From Apricaphanius iberus (Eukaryota; Chordata; Actinopteri; Cyprinodontiformes; Aphaniidae): a DNA stretch of 64,000 bases. Positions 1 through 12,239 of the stretch are shown here, piece after piece. Every line of letters begins with the position of its first letter. Positions within the stretch are counted from its first letter, which is position 1. The stretch lies in assembly GCA_028564705.1 (NCBI GenBank), contig JAPXFQ010000385.1, positions 2,604,001-2,668,000 of the forward strand, given 5' to 3'. The notes beneath the pieces were generated by a model, which was given only the letters and a program-made list of their open reading frames with translations, made no database searches and was not told the origin of the DNA. A program made the translations under genes and the position numbers.

Positions 1-3000
1 AAGAAACAGTGTTAAACGTAAGGCGATTTTTTTGTTTTGCAAGCAGTTCAACTCAGATTTCTGTTTTATACAAGAGTCTCATTCAACAGAACAAGAAAAA
101 ACATTTTGGAGATCACAATGGGGAGATGATATGTGGATGTCCCATGGTACAGAGCGTGCTGCTGGTGTTTGCATACTTAAAGGAAGGTTTAATGGTAAAA
201 TTTTGAATTCTGACATAGATAAAGATGGTCATTACATTTTTTTAATAGTTGAGGCTGCCCACTCTACTTTTAGTTTAGTCAATGTGTATGGTTTTAATTG
301 TCAAAGGGAGAATAAGATATATTTTGATAGGCTAGAAGAGCTGCTATTGCGCTGGTTATATAAATATCCCAATTCATTAATCGTTTTTGGTGGAGACTTT
401 AATACAGTGTTTAACAGCTATTTGGACCGATGGCCTTCTAGAAGCTCAGGCGGCAACTCATTCATAAAACTATTTGCACAAAGATTTAACTTAGTTGATT
501 CTTGGAGGGATTCTCATTCATCTCAGATAGCTTACACATGGTGTAATAAGTCTCAAACCAGGCACTCACGCATCGATTATTGGCTTATTTCAAAAGATTT
601 ACAAAGAGTTCAAACGGACATTTATCCTACACCACTCTCAGACCACAAAATGGTTAGTTTATCAATTCCATTGTCATCTTCCTCTATCACTAAAACTTCA
701 TACTGGAAGCTAAATAGCACCATTCTTGAACATAAAGAAGTGATTTGTGAAGTTCAAAGACTCATTAAATTTTATTGGAATAAAGCTCTCATAGATAGTA
801 AATTTTGTGGTAACTGGGAACTTTTGAAATATGAAATTGGAAAATTCTTTAGAAAATATAGCAGTGACTTGGCAAGAAAAAGAAGATCTGATGAGACACA
901 AGTGATACAAAAGATCACGTGCCTTACTTCCAAACCAATAGATGCCCTCAGTGAATCTGATAAGATGGAACTGGTTGTCCTGCAACATAGGTTGAATGAG
1001 ATTTACAAACGCAAAGCTGATGGGGCATTTATTCGGTCTCGCAGAAAGTGGCTCGAAGAAGGAGAGCAGAACTCAGCCTATTTTTTCAGACTTGAAAAAC
1101 ATCAGTCTAACACTAACTCTATCCTACAACTAAATATTAATGGAACAATCTCTAAAGATAAAGATACCATAGCAAAATATTGTTCAAACTTTTATCGCAA
1201 ACTTTATTCTTCTAGTTATTGCCCTCAAGCCTGTCTGACTTTCTTTAATTCTATAGAAAAAATTACTCAGCTAAATGAGGAGGAAAGTCAACTTTGCAAC
1301 AGATCAATTTCTTTGATCGAGGTTGCGAATGCTATAAAACATTTAAAGATTAACAAATCACCTGGAACTGACGGCCTTACTGCAGAGTTTTACAAACAGT
1401 TTGCTGACAGTTTGGCCCCGTTTCTTTTAGAAGTTTTTAAGGAAAGTATGGATAGAGGCGCACTCCCTCCCACCTTATGTCAAGGTTTGATCACCCTCAT
1501 TCCAAAACCAGGAAAGGACCCTTTGCTATTAGACAATTGGCGACCAATTTCTTTACTGAATAATGATTATAAGATACTGGCACAAGTTCTGGCTAATAGA
1601 ATAAAACCTGTATTAGACAAAGTTATTGATGAGAGTCAATCTGGATTCATGCGGAACCGTCATATTTCTAACAACATAAGATTAATTTTAGACATAATAG
1701 ATTACCCAGAACTTGTACAGGATGATAGTCTTATTCTTTTTTTAGATTTCTACAAGGCGTTCGACTCCTTAGAGCATGAATTTATTTTTACTGCTTTAAA
1801 AAATTTTGGGTTTGGTCAATCCTTCTGTAATGCTGTTCGGACATTGTATTCCAATAGTAACAGCTCCATAAAGCTTGCCACTGGTACTTCCCCAAGATTC
1901 TCTCTAAAGCGTGGAGTGAGGCAGGGTTGCCCCCTATCCGTGTATTTATTCCTTCTTTCTGTACAACTCCTTAATTCACACATTAAACTCAGTTCTTTAA
2001 AAGGTTTGTTCATTGCTAACAGAGAAATACTCATAAGTCAGCTGGCAGACGATACAGCTCTCTTCCTTAGAGATGCCTCGCAAGTTTCGGTGGCCATTAA
2101 TAATATAAAGCCATTCTCTAAAGCCTCTGGACTTTCCCTCAACTTACAGAAATGTGAACTTCTTCCAGTTAAAAACTGTCTAGCTACTTCAATTTACGGA
2201 ATACCCGTAAAAAACTTTGTAAGGTACCTTGGTATTCAAATAATAAAAAACGAGCAATCCAGATGCTCCTCAAACTTCACTCCTATTATAGATAAAACCC
2301 AAAAAATCTTTAATCATTGGCTACAGCGAGACCTATCATTGAAGGGTAGAGTTCTGCTTTCGAAGGCTGAAGGTATCTCCCGTCTAACCTATGCTGCCCA
2401 GTCACTACATGTTGACAATACAACCTGTAAGTCAATTAACAAATTATTATACAATTTCTTATGGAAAAACAAAACCCACTACCTACGTAAATCCGTAGCT
2501 TTAAATTCATATGATAAAGGAGGAATTAATTTTATTGATTTTGGTGCTCTTAACAATACCTTTAAAATGAACTGGGTTAAAAATTATTTAAAAAATCCCA
2601 GTTTTTTTTTGTTGAAGAGGGGGGGGGGGGGTGTGGTGGGGGGTGGGGGTGGGGGGGGGGGGTTGGGGTGGGGGGGTGGGTGGTGTGGGGGGTGGGGGGG
2701 GGGGGGGGGTGGGGGGTTGTTGGGGGGGGGGGTGGGGGTGGGGGCTCTATCTGGAATTTTATCTCACACCACGTGTTCTCTCATTTAGGCGGCCTTAACT
2801 TCCTACTGCTCTGCGATTATAGTATTCCAAAAATACCACTGAAACTTTCTCACTTTCATCAACAAATTCTTTTGGCATGGGCGCTGATTTACAAACACAA
2901 TTTCTCTCCACATAACTGTTTTATTTGGAACAACTGCAATATTATTTATAAAAATAAAACTCTTTTTTTAAATAACTGGTTTAATAATGGAATAATTTTG

Positions 3001-4068
3001 GTGAGTCAGCTATATAAAGAAGACAGACTCTTATATAATTACTCTGAATTCCTCACGAGATACAAAGTACCAATAACACCTAAAGAATTCTCAATAGTGT
3101 TCGATGCCATCCCGTCTGGTCTTTCCATGTTACTCAGGTGCTCCCACAGTGCTCCACTATCGGTCACTCCCCCAGATGTGTTACATTCTTTTCTGGGCAG
3201 TGTTTGCTTCTCCTCTCATAAGTCTGTAAATACCAAAATAAGATCTTTCTTTCAAGATACAATGGTTTCTGTTCCATCAGCCATATTTTATTGGGCCAAT
3301 TTTGTAACCGATATTGAATGGAAAAAAGTTTGGACTCTACCACAGAGATTTTTTTTAACGAACAAAGTTAAAGAGATTTCATTTCATTCATTTTTCATTT
3401 AAATTGAAGTATTACCCTACCAAACAATATTTGTCCAAATTTATGGCTGAAATAAATGTAAACTGTACCTTCTGTCAAGAACAACCTGAAACAGCTACTC
3501 ATTTGTTTTGGTCATGTAAATTTACATGTACATTTTGGAAGGACTTCCACAAGTTTATTACAGACTCTCTTCTCCCTAACTTTCAGCTACACTACAAGGA
3601 TTTTATCTTTGGCTTTTATAATTTAAAAAAAAAGGACAATGATGCTTTCTTCTTTATAAATCTGCTTTTATTTTTGGCAAAATTTCACATACACAAAACC
3701 AAAGTCCTCAACAGAAAACCGGAATTTATTGTATTAAAATTAGAATTTGCACAATATATAAAGACAATCTCCTCATCAAAAAACACCAAGGCTCTAAAGA
3801 CTGTTGACATCTGCAACTATCTGAAACTGCTGTCTTGATTTTGGCTCTTGCTATCTTTTATTTATCTATGTTCCCCCTAATTTATTATTATTATTTATTT
3901 TTATATTTTTATTTATATTATTAATTTTTTTATTTTTTATTTTTTTGTACTCACTTTTAATTTCATTATCCCTGTCATGTTTATTGCTCGTCATTGTAAT
4001 ACTACAATGTTATCTTGTAATTGTATGTATATAATTTGGTAAATAAAGTAAAAAAAAAAAAAAAAAAA
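1..4068 (+). mobile_element. L1/Tx1-like LINE ORF2 and 3' end, inactivated, 5' part off the window
   Basis: The remains of ORF2 run from the left edge to about 3838. The apurinic-type endonuclease comes first, with IQES near 80-95, GGDFN near 390 and SDHK near 640. The reverse transcriptase follows, with PGTDG near 1360, LIPKPGKD near 1500, the FLDFYKAFDS block near 1740, RQGCPLS near 1920 and the catalytic-type LADD near 2045. A Cys/His knuckle (CTFC...HLFWSC) lies near 3465-3520. After it come a T-rich 3' UTR, AATAAA at 4042 and an A-run at 4050-4068. The reading frame is lost at a G-rich block (2615-2744) and broken again near 3400, where a stop precedes the frame that resumes at 3404. The element is therefore dead. 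The clade is assigned from motif wording; the superfamily is sure, the exact family is not. Confidence 0.92.
2615..2744 (+). repeat. G-rich low-complexity block inside LINE ORF2
   Basis: About 130 bases are almost only G with scattered T. They interrupt the LINE ORF between the codons for KNPSFF and WNFISHH, which would normally be nearly adjacent. The block moves the downstream reading frame. It could be a true homopolymer expansion with G-quadruplex potential, or an assembly or base-calling artefact. Confidence 0.95.
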
Positions 4069-4069
4069 T

Positions 4070-5192
4070 AACTAACTTGCTAAATTTTCAACCGATTTTC
4101 AAACGGTTTGATTTCTTATAAACTTCAGAGAGGTGGCCGTCAAATATATCGTTTTTGGCCGGGTAACTCTCTTTATTTCACTCCAATTTAAACGTATCCC
4201 GTCGATTTCCCAGACCTGATAACAACTTACAATCGTTTTAATGTCAATAAAGATCCGCTTCTGATCAACCAATTGTAATTTATAAAATCGTTCACAAGGT
4301 AATATTATGGATATGTTCTATATTGCTTAGAATAAGATTGTTTCCCAGCCAAAACGAGCGACATGACAGCTGAAATGCCAGGGATACTCAACCTTGGTTT
4401 TGTTGTGGTGGGCCGAATCGCGGCGGGCGTCGGAAATGTTCAGGATTTTAAAATCCCAAAACTGGTATGCTTGGTGTGATCCTGCTTAGTCAATACCCAA
4501 TTTAAACCATGGTCTTATAATAAATATTAATCAGATAATTACACACACAAGGCATTTAATCATTGATATATACCACATTTAATTGTGTTACAGTAATTTA
4601 TTGTATACTTAGCCTATAACTATAAACATAACAGTGGAATATATATATATATGTGTGTGTGTGTTTATATACACTGTTATAAATAAGCAGAGGAGGCAGC
4701 AGAGATGGAACAGCAGTTGTTTCAAATAATTTTAATGAAATAAAAACAATTCAGAGATATTGTATAATTTACAAGCGTAGGTTTCTTTGCAAGTTCAGCT
4801 ACTCCGAGGGACATGTTTCTCCTTCACTCATGGCACGAACCTGTTGGAGCCAAGCATACACATAAGTCAAAACACACAGAAAGCTTGGCATGCAAAAAGA
4901 ACTTTAGCAAAAGCCTGTTTTAGTTGAAACATCTGGGTCAACAGAAGTCATATGGGTCAAAGGACATGCAAACTGGTGGAGCAGTATGTTTGACTTCATG
5001 CCTATTACGCAATCGTTTGCTATGCAGTATTACATTAACAGGTGAGTAATAGTTGCTACGTTGCATATAGTAAATAGTAAGGATTTGGATGCAGGAAATG
5101 TCAAAGGCCTTTTCTGTATAAGCTGTAATTGTTTCCCATAAATTGCACTTTGAGATTGCACTCTGCAATAACATATTTAGCTTGTACTTTTA

Positions 5193-5195
<3 letters not shown>
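4070..5195. other. no gene seen; unclassified, partly GC-richer sequence
   Basis: No convincing exon is visible. The segment 4070-4460 differs from its AT-rich surroundings, with a GC-rich patch around 4405-4440 (cgaatcgcggcgggcgtcgg). It reads like the edge of another dispersed element, but no terminal repeat could be matched. A short TA/TG microsatellite lies at 4640-4665. The rest is plain AT-rich DNA. Confidence 0.5.

Positions 5196-5247
<52 letters not shown>
5196..5247. repeat. (TA)n microsatellite
   Basis: Uninterrupted TA dinucleotides. The overlapping open frames on both strands, rich in Ile-Tyr, are products of this repeat and are not genes. Confidence 0.97.
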
Positions 5248-5251
<4 letters not shown>

Positions 5252-5985
5252 GTTTGTTTTTGTTTTTTTGCAATATTAATCATCTATTCTAAACTAAAGT
5301 TTTATTTTTCACAAACAATTTTTACATTTTTAAAAGTTTATAATTGATGTAATAAAAATAGATATTTTACAGGACTGGATGAATGATCATGATTAATAAT
5401 CGTGATTATTTTTTTGGACATAATCGTGCAGCCCTACTGTAGGTCAGTACATATTGCTGTACTTCAAGCAGCACAGGAACCATCGACATCAAGGTGCCAA
5501 TATTGATGACAAAGCCAAGGATGGAGAGGAACCTTCAAAAATAAATATTGTGTTACTATGATGATCTTGTCAAAACAGGACACTGTACTGCTGGGATGCA
5601 AACGCATAGGTATAGGGTGAAAATAGTGTGGGTTTGCAAAGAAGCAATGTGCCCACACTAAACGATATTTCACACAATTGACTTCATTGCCACATTTTGG
5701 GGGGAAAGGGGCCATAACCTAAAGATGACTAGTTTGCATCCCTGATCTTAAAATCGTAAAAAGATCACAAAATAATTGGAACAGAGACAAATCCACAGAC
5801 AACAAAGACACTGGATAACATACATACCACTGCATGAACTTGTTGTAGAGTATGGCATCTTTATGAACTTGATGCAGACAGGACAGAACATCTTACAGGA
5901 CAGTGCATCTTATGAACTCGATGCAGACAGGAGGACAGAGCATCTGAACGTGATGCAGAATATATTATAGAATGTCATAAATGTA
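5248..5985. other. no gene seen; includes a short dispersed-repeat fragment
   Basis: The stretch around 5385-5440 (aatcgtgattatt... ending cataatcgtgcagccct) resembles a fragment common in fish genomes. At 5860-5960 there is a local imperfect duplication (cttatgaac-t-gatgcagacagga appears twice). No exon structure is visible. Confidence 0.45.
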
Positions 5986-5989
5986 ATGA

Positions 5990-6555
5990 TAAACAGGAGA
6001 ACGAAGCATTTCACAAAAGACAGCTGAGAGGAAGAGGTTGGATAAACTAACAGGAAGGCCAGCTCTGTTCTAGGATGCAGCCTGGATCCAGTGCAGGTGG
6101 TGGGAGACAGAAGAACTCTGGCTAAAATAACATCTCTGATGGACAGAGTCTCCCACCCCATGCATGGAAATGTTGCTGAACTGCAGAGCTCCTTCAGTGA
6201 CAGACTGCTGCATCCTAGATGGACAAAGGAGCGTTTCCGCAGGTCCTTCCTCCCTGCAGCTGTCAGACTGTACAACCAAAACTGCTCCCAACAAATATAA
6301 ATATTTTACACCTGCACTGTATCTTACATTTGCATTAAACAACCACACCGATATAATTTGCACATTACTTTCAACCTGATGTACACATTCTTATTCTGTG
6401 TTGATGTACATAATCAGTCTATTATAGTATTATTTTGTATATATTTTTCTGTTCTGTTACATATGTTGTATATTTGTTGTTTCTTTGGCTGCTGTTTACG
6501 ACCGAATTTCCCCTGGTGGGACTATTAAAGGATTATTCTATACTATTCTATTTCA
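5990..6555 (+). mobile_element. 3' end of a non-LTR retrotransposon (L2/Maui or Rex1-like)
   Basis: The frame at 6091-6300 encodes a C-terminal reverse-transcriptase tail with the typical wording SLMDRVSHPMHG, SSFSDRLLHPRW, RFRRSFLPAAVRLYN. It is followed by a UTR containing tttcccctggtgggactattaaagg and ends in short direct repeats of attcta (6530-6550). That ending is typical of L2/Rex-type LINEs, which terminate in microsatellite-like repeats and not in poly-A. The upstream coding part is missing, so this is a 5'-truncated copy. Clade assignment is from memory. Confidence 0.8.
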
Positions 6556-8503
6556 TTGATTGTAGGGATGCACTGAAACCGGTAAAGTTGGAGGATTGGT
6601 AAACATTAAACTCGCTTCACTAAAAACCCACAGCTACATTACAGCATTTTCTCTCATTTTCCATTTCCAAAAGAAACACCAAACTTAACAAGGGGAGATA
6701 TATTTATACTTCATGCTGTAAAACAATTTTCAGTAGGTTGAGCAAATGAAACCAAAGTCTTAACTGGTGTGTTTGTGTTAGTTGCAGTCAACCCACAAAT
6801 TTATGGTCACCTGAAAAAAGCATAAATCAAACTGGGCTGGGTTCTGATAACAATGGAGAATGGACACTTGGTAGCCTTTCTTTTCTGTTGAGACCTTTTC
6901 AGTTGTGTCCCAAGATGAACTCTCCAGCAGTCTTTTTAAGGAGCCTAAGATAGTTGAAAGTGAAGGATCTTTGCTGCAAGAGTAACTAAACAAGGATGTG
7001 TATCTGTAAATGCATATATTTTATTTTTACTCACTGGCAAATAACTGCATAAGGATGTCAAAAACCTATCCTCTCAAAGTATGTTTTGCTTACCGGCTAC
7101 CACCATGTGTTGATAGGTGTAACTGTTGGCAGGGCTCAGACCTGATTGTGATCTATAAAAATATAGTTTTAAAATCATTTCTGGCAACATCCAAAATTTT
7201 TTCTTTGTATTCTTACAAATGCAATCATTTTAAACTGTAGTATTCCCCCAATCCACATTTTAAGCTAGTGGTAAGCTCATTTCGATCCTCTTTGCTTTGA
7301 CAGAACATCTCTCTCTTTCCTTTGTTGGTTCTTCATTCCCTGACGGCAGATTAACAAGTGCTCCGCTCACATCCACCGTCAAACAAAAATGTATTTTTCA
7401 CCAGCATCTGGCACAGGTGTTGGTGCTAGGTCCAGCAGAAGCTATCTATGATGTACTAAAAAATAATAATTATTATATCTAAGATTACCTCTATTGTCCA
7501 TATTCATGGGAAAGTAATATTGTACATCATACTTCTGGATCCGGAATCCATTGTATTTCAGAGAGAGGCATGTATTTTTCCCACAGCAGCCACACTTTAT
7601 GAGAGAGTTTCTTGCTTGTTGGACCTGGAAAACAGGAATTTACTACAATGATCAGTAAAATTATGCAGCTGAACATAAATATATTCAACACCAGAGGATT
7701 AATGGACCTGGAAGTGATATTATGTTCAAACAACCAACATATCCTAACATGTTTCTGAGTGGACACAGCAAGAGAAGGGGCTCTATTAAAACATGGAAGC
7801 AAAGATTGTACTTGAAACTTCACAGGCAAATTATTTTAGATAGAAAGAAAAGGAAACAAACACAAGACTAACTTACTGGAGTGTGATCTGATTTTGTTTT
7901 GAGTTTCAGTCTTCCTTGTGTTGTTACCTTGCAAACATAGCTGCCAGGTGAGGGCTCTGTTGCTCTGGGGTGTAGGGTAACCGTTTTTTTGCACAATTTT
8001 CCCCTTTATGTTTACATCACCAGTGGTCTTTTATCTCTAATTAAACTAGTTCTGTAGTCAATAAAGCCCTCCTGATTCTAGAACACTAGTGTTTATAACC
8101 TATTCAGCTTATAAAAAAAGAAAAGAAAAAAAGCAGCTCTTGTGACATTTTATTGGCCGGTATGTTTGTAATTAGTCATTTGTGATGATGCTCTTTTGTG
8201 ACACCTAGTGGTCAATGAAATGAGGTGTATTTGAGATGGGTTTATCACTTCCACCGATTTGGGGCAGCACTTTTAGCGGCAAGTAGTTTACCCTTAAATA
8301 CCTTAATGCTTTTAAGAAAATATTTATGAGACATTTAAAACCTGCTAAATGTATGAGTTACCATTAATTTATAGATTCTTTTACGGGATGATGTTACATT
8401 CTTTGAAGGATTTCATGGATGTGGGTAAGCAACAAATAGAGATGCTCTACCCTCTAATATACAATATGGTCCTACTTTTAAACACTAGTTGGTTGTTACT
8501 AAA
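6556..8503. other. no gene recognised
   Basis: AT-rich single-copy-looking DNA. Short open frames (for example 7010-7240 and 7527-7829 on the minus strand) have no recognisable domains and no supporting splice context. No RNA gene or clear repeat was found. Confidence 0.5.
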
Positions 8504-9351
8504 CAGAGGTGGGTAGAGTAAATAAAAATCTTACTCAAATAAAAGTAGCAGTATTTGAACAAATCTTTACTCATGTAAGAGTGAAAAGTAGTAATCCAAA
8601 GGCTACTCTAGTAGTAGGTTAAGTACTTAAATATTTGTTCTGAGATCTTAAAATATGAGTTAATAATAAAAAATATGTAACTGGACAAAAATGTAAAAAA
8701 ATAAAAATAAATGCATGACATAATTGTAAAATAACACATTTGACAAAATGAAACATTTTACCAAATACAAGTATTTATATGAAAAAAAATATGAAACCAA
8801 TACTTAGAGCAGGTAATGTATATATATTAGGCCAGGGTAAAGTGCCCCCACTTGACCTCCAAATGACACAAAAGCCTCAGCTGATAAAAAATGAATGAAT
8901 GAATTGAAAAAATTATGAAGCTTATGTATAGATACCTATTTCCAAAAAGAAACCGTGTGAGTCTCATTCATGCTTGGTTAAAACAAGCATTCTGTTTCAT
9001 TCAGTGAAGTAATTTTCTGTGGGTTGAGTAGCCAGAATTTTTACTCAAGGAGTAGCAATACTTAATAAAACTATTCCATCCATCCATTTCCTACCGCTTA
9101 ACCTCAAGGGGTAGCAGCAGGGCTGGTGCCTATCTCCAGCTGTCAATGGGCGAGAGGCGGGGTACATCCTGGACCGGTTGCCAGTCCATTGTAGGGCAAC
9201 ACAGAGACATACAGGACAGACAGTGCTACCCACTGTGCCAACATGCATCCCTAATAAAACTATTACTCAGTTAAAAGTAAAAAGTACTTGTTCAAAAAGT
9301 TACTCAAGTACTTATAACTGAATAAATGTAGCTACTTACTATCCACATCTG
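8504..9351. mobile_element. non-autonomous hAT-like DNA transposon
   Basis: The left end begins cagaggtgggtagagtaaat. The right end, read in reverse complement, begins cagatgtggatagtaagtag. Both arms then continue with the 'tactcaagta / tacttgagtaa' wording seen at Tol2-like hAT ends. Flanks are ttactaaa and ttgctatt, which agree at 5 of 8 positions and could be a decayed 8-bp target duplication. There is no transposase frame inside. A younger retroposon is inserted at 9076-9251. Confidence 0.8.
9076..9251 (-). mobile_element. short tail-repeat retroposon (SINE-like) nested in the hAT element
   Basis: Reads tccatccatccatttcc...ctccagctg...gggcgagaggcggggta...ccagtccattgtaggg, a very common teleost dispersed sequence shown here in reverse orientation, so its (tgga)n tail is at the left. 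It is flanked by a perfect 13-bp direct repeat, taataaaactatt, at 9063-9075 and 9252-9264. That is the mark of target-primed retroposition. Related copies lie at 10318-10553 (opposite strand) and 25426-25523. Confidence 0.85.
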
Positions 9352-9459
9352 TTGCTATTTTTTATGACCTTCTACAGTTGTGTCAAGGCCTCAGGCTTCA
9401 GAAGAATTATGTAGCTTAAAGATGAACCATGTATGATGAATGAACCTTCCCTTTTATAG

Positions 9460-10050
9460 GCTGGTTCCAGCTGATGAACATGGATGGAGCCTCCAAGAAG
9501 ATATTGGAGCACTTGGGAAGGTCTCTGCATTGTTTTGGTGACCATGTGAAGTTCAGATCCCTTGGACCCGGGGTTTCAAAACTTTCTTTAGTGTGAGGTA
9601 AAAGATACTGTACTTTTTTTTATTTTTATCTCTGAGCGCATACCGATGTGACTTCTCTTTCTCCACAGCAAATCTAACCCTACTGTATGCCTCTGTCCAT
9701 TGCCCCTCAGATGTAGCTACAGAATACATGGGAACTCAATCACATTTGTAATGACTACTCCATATAATAGCTGCAGTGTGATTCAGCAGGTATCTCTAAC
9801 CCATGAAACTTCAATTTAAAAGATTGTGAACTTCTTTGTAAATTGGTTTACTTTGTTTATACTAGTAATGTCAATCCCTTATCAAGGTCTGACACTGATC
9901 ACTGCATTTCCTTCTAAATGAAAACAGGAATAAGAAGCTCTGACTAAACTAACACTGTCTTGATTCCAAGGGTGGATGCTACTCTACTCTTGCAAGGCCA
10001 CCCACAATCCCTGTCGGGTCCCAAAAACGTAATAAGTAAGCCCAGATGTT
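9460..10050 (+). pseudogene. decayed copy of the ZP-N-like/Pro-rich gene at 14457-15965
   Basis: Three exon-like blocks match the intact gene downstream, with splice borders kept, so this is a duplicated gene piece and not a processed copy. Block 1 (9460-9597) has the same 138-nt length as exon 2 of the intact gene and encodes HLGRSLHCFGDHVKFRSLGP, but it runs into TGA two codons before its donor. Block 2 (9669-9789) matches exon 3 (RCSYR...TPYNSCSVIQQ) but lacks two net bases ahead of the second cysteine, giving a frameshift. Block 3 (about 9962-10050) matches the start of exon 4. No exon 1 is visible; the hAT element lies just upstream. The spacing between its second and third cysteines (20 residues) still matches the living paralogues. 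Confidence 0.85.
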
Positions 10051-10317
10051 GCTGATGTGTGTTGAGTTTTTTTTTTTCTCAAACTAATCTATTCATGTCT
10101 AATAAATAGAATAAAATAAATGAACACTGCTATATAAATGTTTTGTCAACCTGTCAACTTTAAAAGAAATAAAAAGAAATAAAAGCTTGTATCTATTTTA
10201 TGTTTTTTTTCTACAGGTGTGATAAGTGCAACAAACAAAGCTAAGATGTGACAAAGTGGCAAAGTGCAGGAAACTATTAAAAAAAATCACACACAAAAAT
10301 CATGCGTGAATAATTTA

Positions 10318-10553
10318 GAAATAAATACATGGAGTTTGCATGTTCTTACTGGACACTCGGATGTGTTCATACAGTCCAAAAACATGACTTTTAGGTTACT
10401 TGCTCTTTCTAAATTGCCTTTAGTTATATGTGTGTACTTGCATGGTTGGTTGTCCTGTGATGGACCGGCCAACCCATCTTGCTTAATTATCTCTGGAAAC
10501 CTGTACCAGCTCCCTGCAACCCTGCACAGACAAACATGAATGTGATGGATGAT
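10318..10553 (+). mobile_element. older copy of the common teleost tail-repeat retroposon
   Basis: Contains catggagtttgcatgttc, tccaaaaacatgacttttagg, ttgtcctgtgatggaccgg and a (ga)tggatg-type tail. These are the blocks of the same family as 9076-9251, here in the opposite orientation and more diverged. It covers more of the family's 5' part. No clean target duplication was found. Confidence 0.7.
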
Positions 10554-11164
10554 TGTTACATATGGTGAGGTAACCTCTCTTTGCACCATCTCCAGATAAC
10601 CTTTGATGGATTATTATCAGTTAAGATAATTCCTGATATGGAGCAACCACTTTTCCAAGAAATCCAAGAGTCACTATACTGCGTGTGTGGGTAATAGTTG
10701 TCTAGTTAGGCATTCCTGCTCCAGCACATGACCTCACAGTCACACAGTGTATGAACTACTACCGTATATCACATACTGACTCTGTTTTTTTTCTTAAGCA
10801 AGGCCGGTGTTCCACTGCAAATAAGCATTCTAATCTTGCCACAAGTGTCCAATTCCCCTTTCTTGAGATATTTCTTTCTCCTTCACAGTCCTTCCTTTGA
10901 CTTTTTTTTAAAGTTGTGAACTAAAAGCAAAAGGTCATAAGCGCCCAGTATTAACAAGGTTAAAAATGTTGATTTAGGTACAGTAAAAGATCTTGAATGT
11001 TGATTAATTTTAAAACCTGAACTTTAAAATAGGATTCTAATAGTGAATTTGATTTAAAAATATCAATGTAATAATTCATCCAATAAACAGCAATAAATCA
11101 GCCGAGAATTGGATTCAGTTTGAGAACATAAAGTTTACACATCAGGCACTCATTATTATAATGG

Positions 11165-11700
11165 TGCATTCGCAAAAACACTGTTTAGTCTACTTTAAGT
11201 GAACTTTGGTTCATTTACACAGAAAGTCCCCCTTTTTTGGCGGAGGTGTGAGTGTGCAATTGAACTTTTGATGCAGAGAAAAAAAAAAGTCTTGTCCACC
11301 TAAAAACTAAGGGCTCAGCTCGATTGAAGTGAACTCTGATGGGGTTCGATTGCAGTTGTGAAGGCCAGGCAGGCCTGAGCCGCTCCAACAGCATAAAGCG
11401 GAACGAAGCGCAGGGCTTTCTGGGTAACTAAAACCAAAGCAACCACGCAAAAACAAATCTCCATAATTCTCTGTTCATGCTGAGCTCATTTCTGCAAAGT
11501 ATTTGTCAGGTACATTTGCCAAAGGCAAAAGGGAAATCCTTAAACTGTTAAAACCGAATCCCATTCTGTTTTTTTATATTTTAAGGAACAGGACATTTGT
11601 GGTTCCTTTAATAAAGTGCAGTGTGAAAGTGAACCACACCAGCTACCAAAGAAGCAACACTGTTCCAATTATTGTCCCCAATCATACCAAGTTTACTGGA
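11165..11700. mobile_element. possible non-autonomous DNA transposon
   Basis: The left part (agtgaactttggttcatttacac) and the right part, read in reverse (ctttggtagctggtgtggttcactttcacac), share 'gtgaac/gttcac' terminal wording seen in fish hAT-type MITEs. The middle is GC-richer than its surroundings. Borders and target duplication were not resolved, so this is tentative. Confidence 0.4.
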
Positions 11701-11821
11701 CTATCGTCAGTGAAAATGACTTAAAAGATTTTTATTGTTAGGTCAAAAATTGGTTGTTCCAGAAAAAAAACATTCATGAAATTCAGTTTCATTTAAATTA
11801 TTTCAGTGAATAAACTTAAAG

Positions 11822-12200
11822 GGTGGTCAAAGTGAGATATTTCAAGCCTGTATTTGGTATAATTTGGATGATTATGGTTTACAGCTAATTCAAACTCTTA
11901 GAAAATCTGAATATTACATGAAAAAAATAAAACAAGCATTTAAAATAGAGAAATGATGGACCAAAAGTATAATCCTACATATGTACTCAATACTCGGTTT
12001 GGGCCTCTTTTGCATCAATTACTGCCTCAATGTGGTCTAGCATGGATGCTATCAGTCTGTGGCTCTGCTGAGGTGTAATGGAACACTAGGATGCTTCAAT
12101 AGAGCCTTCAGCTCTTCTACATTGTTCGATTTAATCTCGCTCATCTTTTTATTGGCAATACCCCATAGATTCTCGATGGGGTTTGGATGTGGTTAATTGT
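11822..12200 (-). mobile_element. Tc1/mariner-like transposase C-terminus and 3' end, truncated
   Basis: Read on the minus strand, 12195 down to about 12050 encodes PNPIENLWGIANKK followed by a degraded C-terminal helix region. This is the conserved end of Tc1/mariner transposases ('NPIENLW' precedes the last catalytic-domain helices). The bases below 11900 match the usual element tail (attagctgtaaaccataatcatcc when reversed). Only the last portion is present, so the copy is dead. Confidence 0.75.
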
Positions 12201-12239
12201 TGTCATCTGGGTTTTTTACAGGCTTTTAATGCAACTAAT

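Noticed and set aside
2668..2790. Gly/Trp/Val-rich peptide from the G-rich block
   Set aside because: Translation of low-complexity DNA inside a dead LINE, not a glycine-rich protein.
5101..5347. Open frames rich in Ile-Tyr on both strands
   Set aside because: Produced by the (TA)n tract; the same applies to 34113-34157 and 35836-35931.
9465..9597. Working exon of a third ZP-N-like gene
   Set aside because: An in-frame TGA before its donor and a frameshift in the next block make the copy non-functional.
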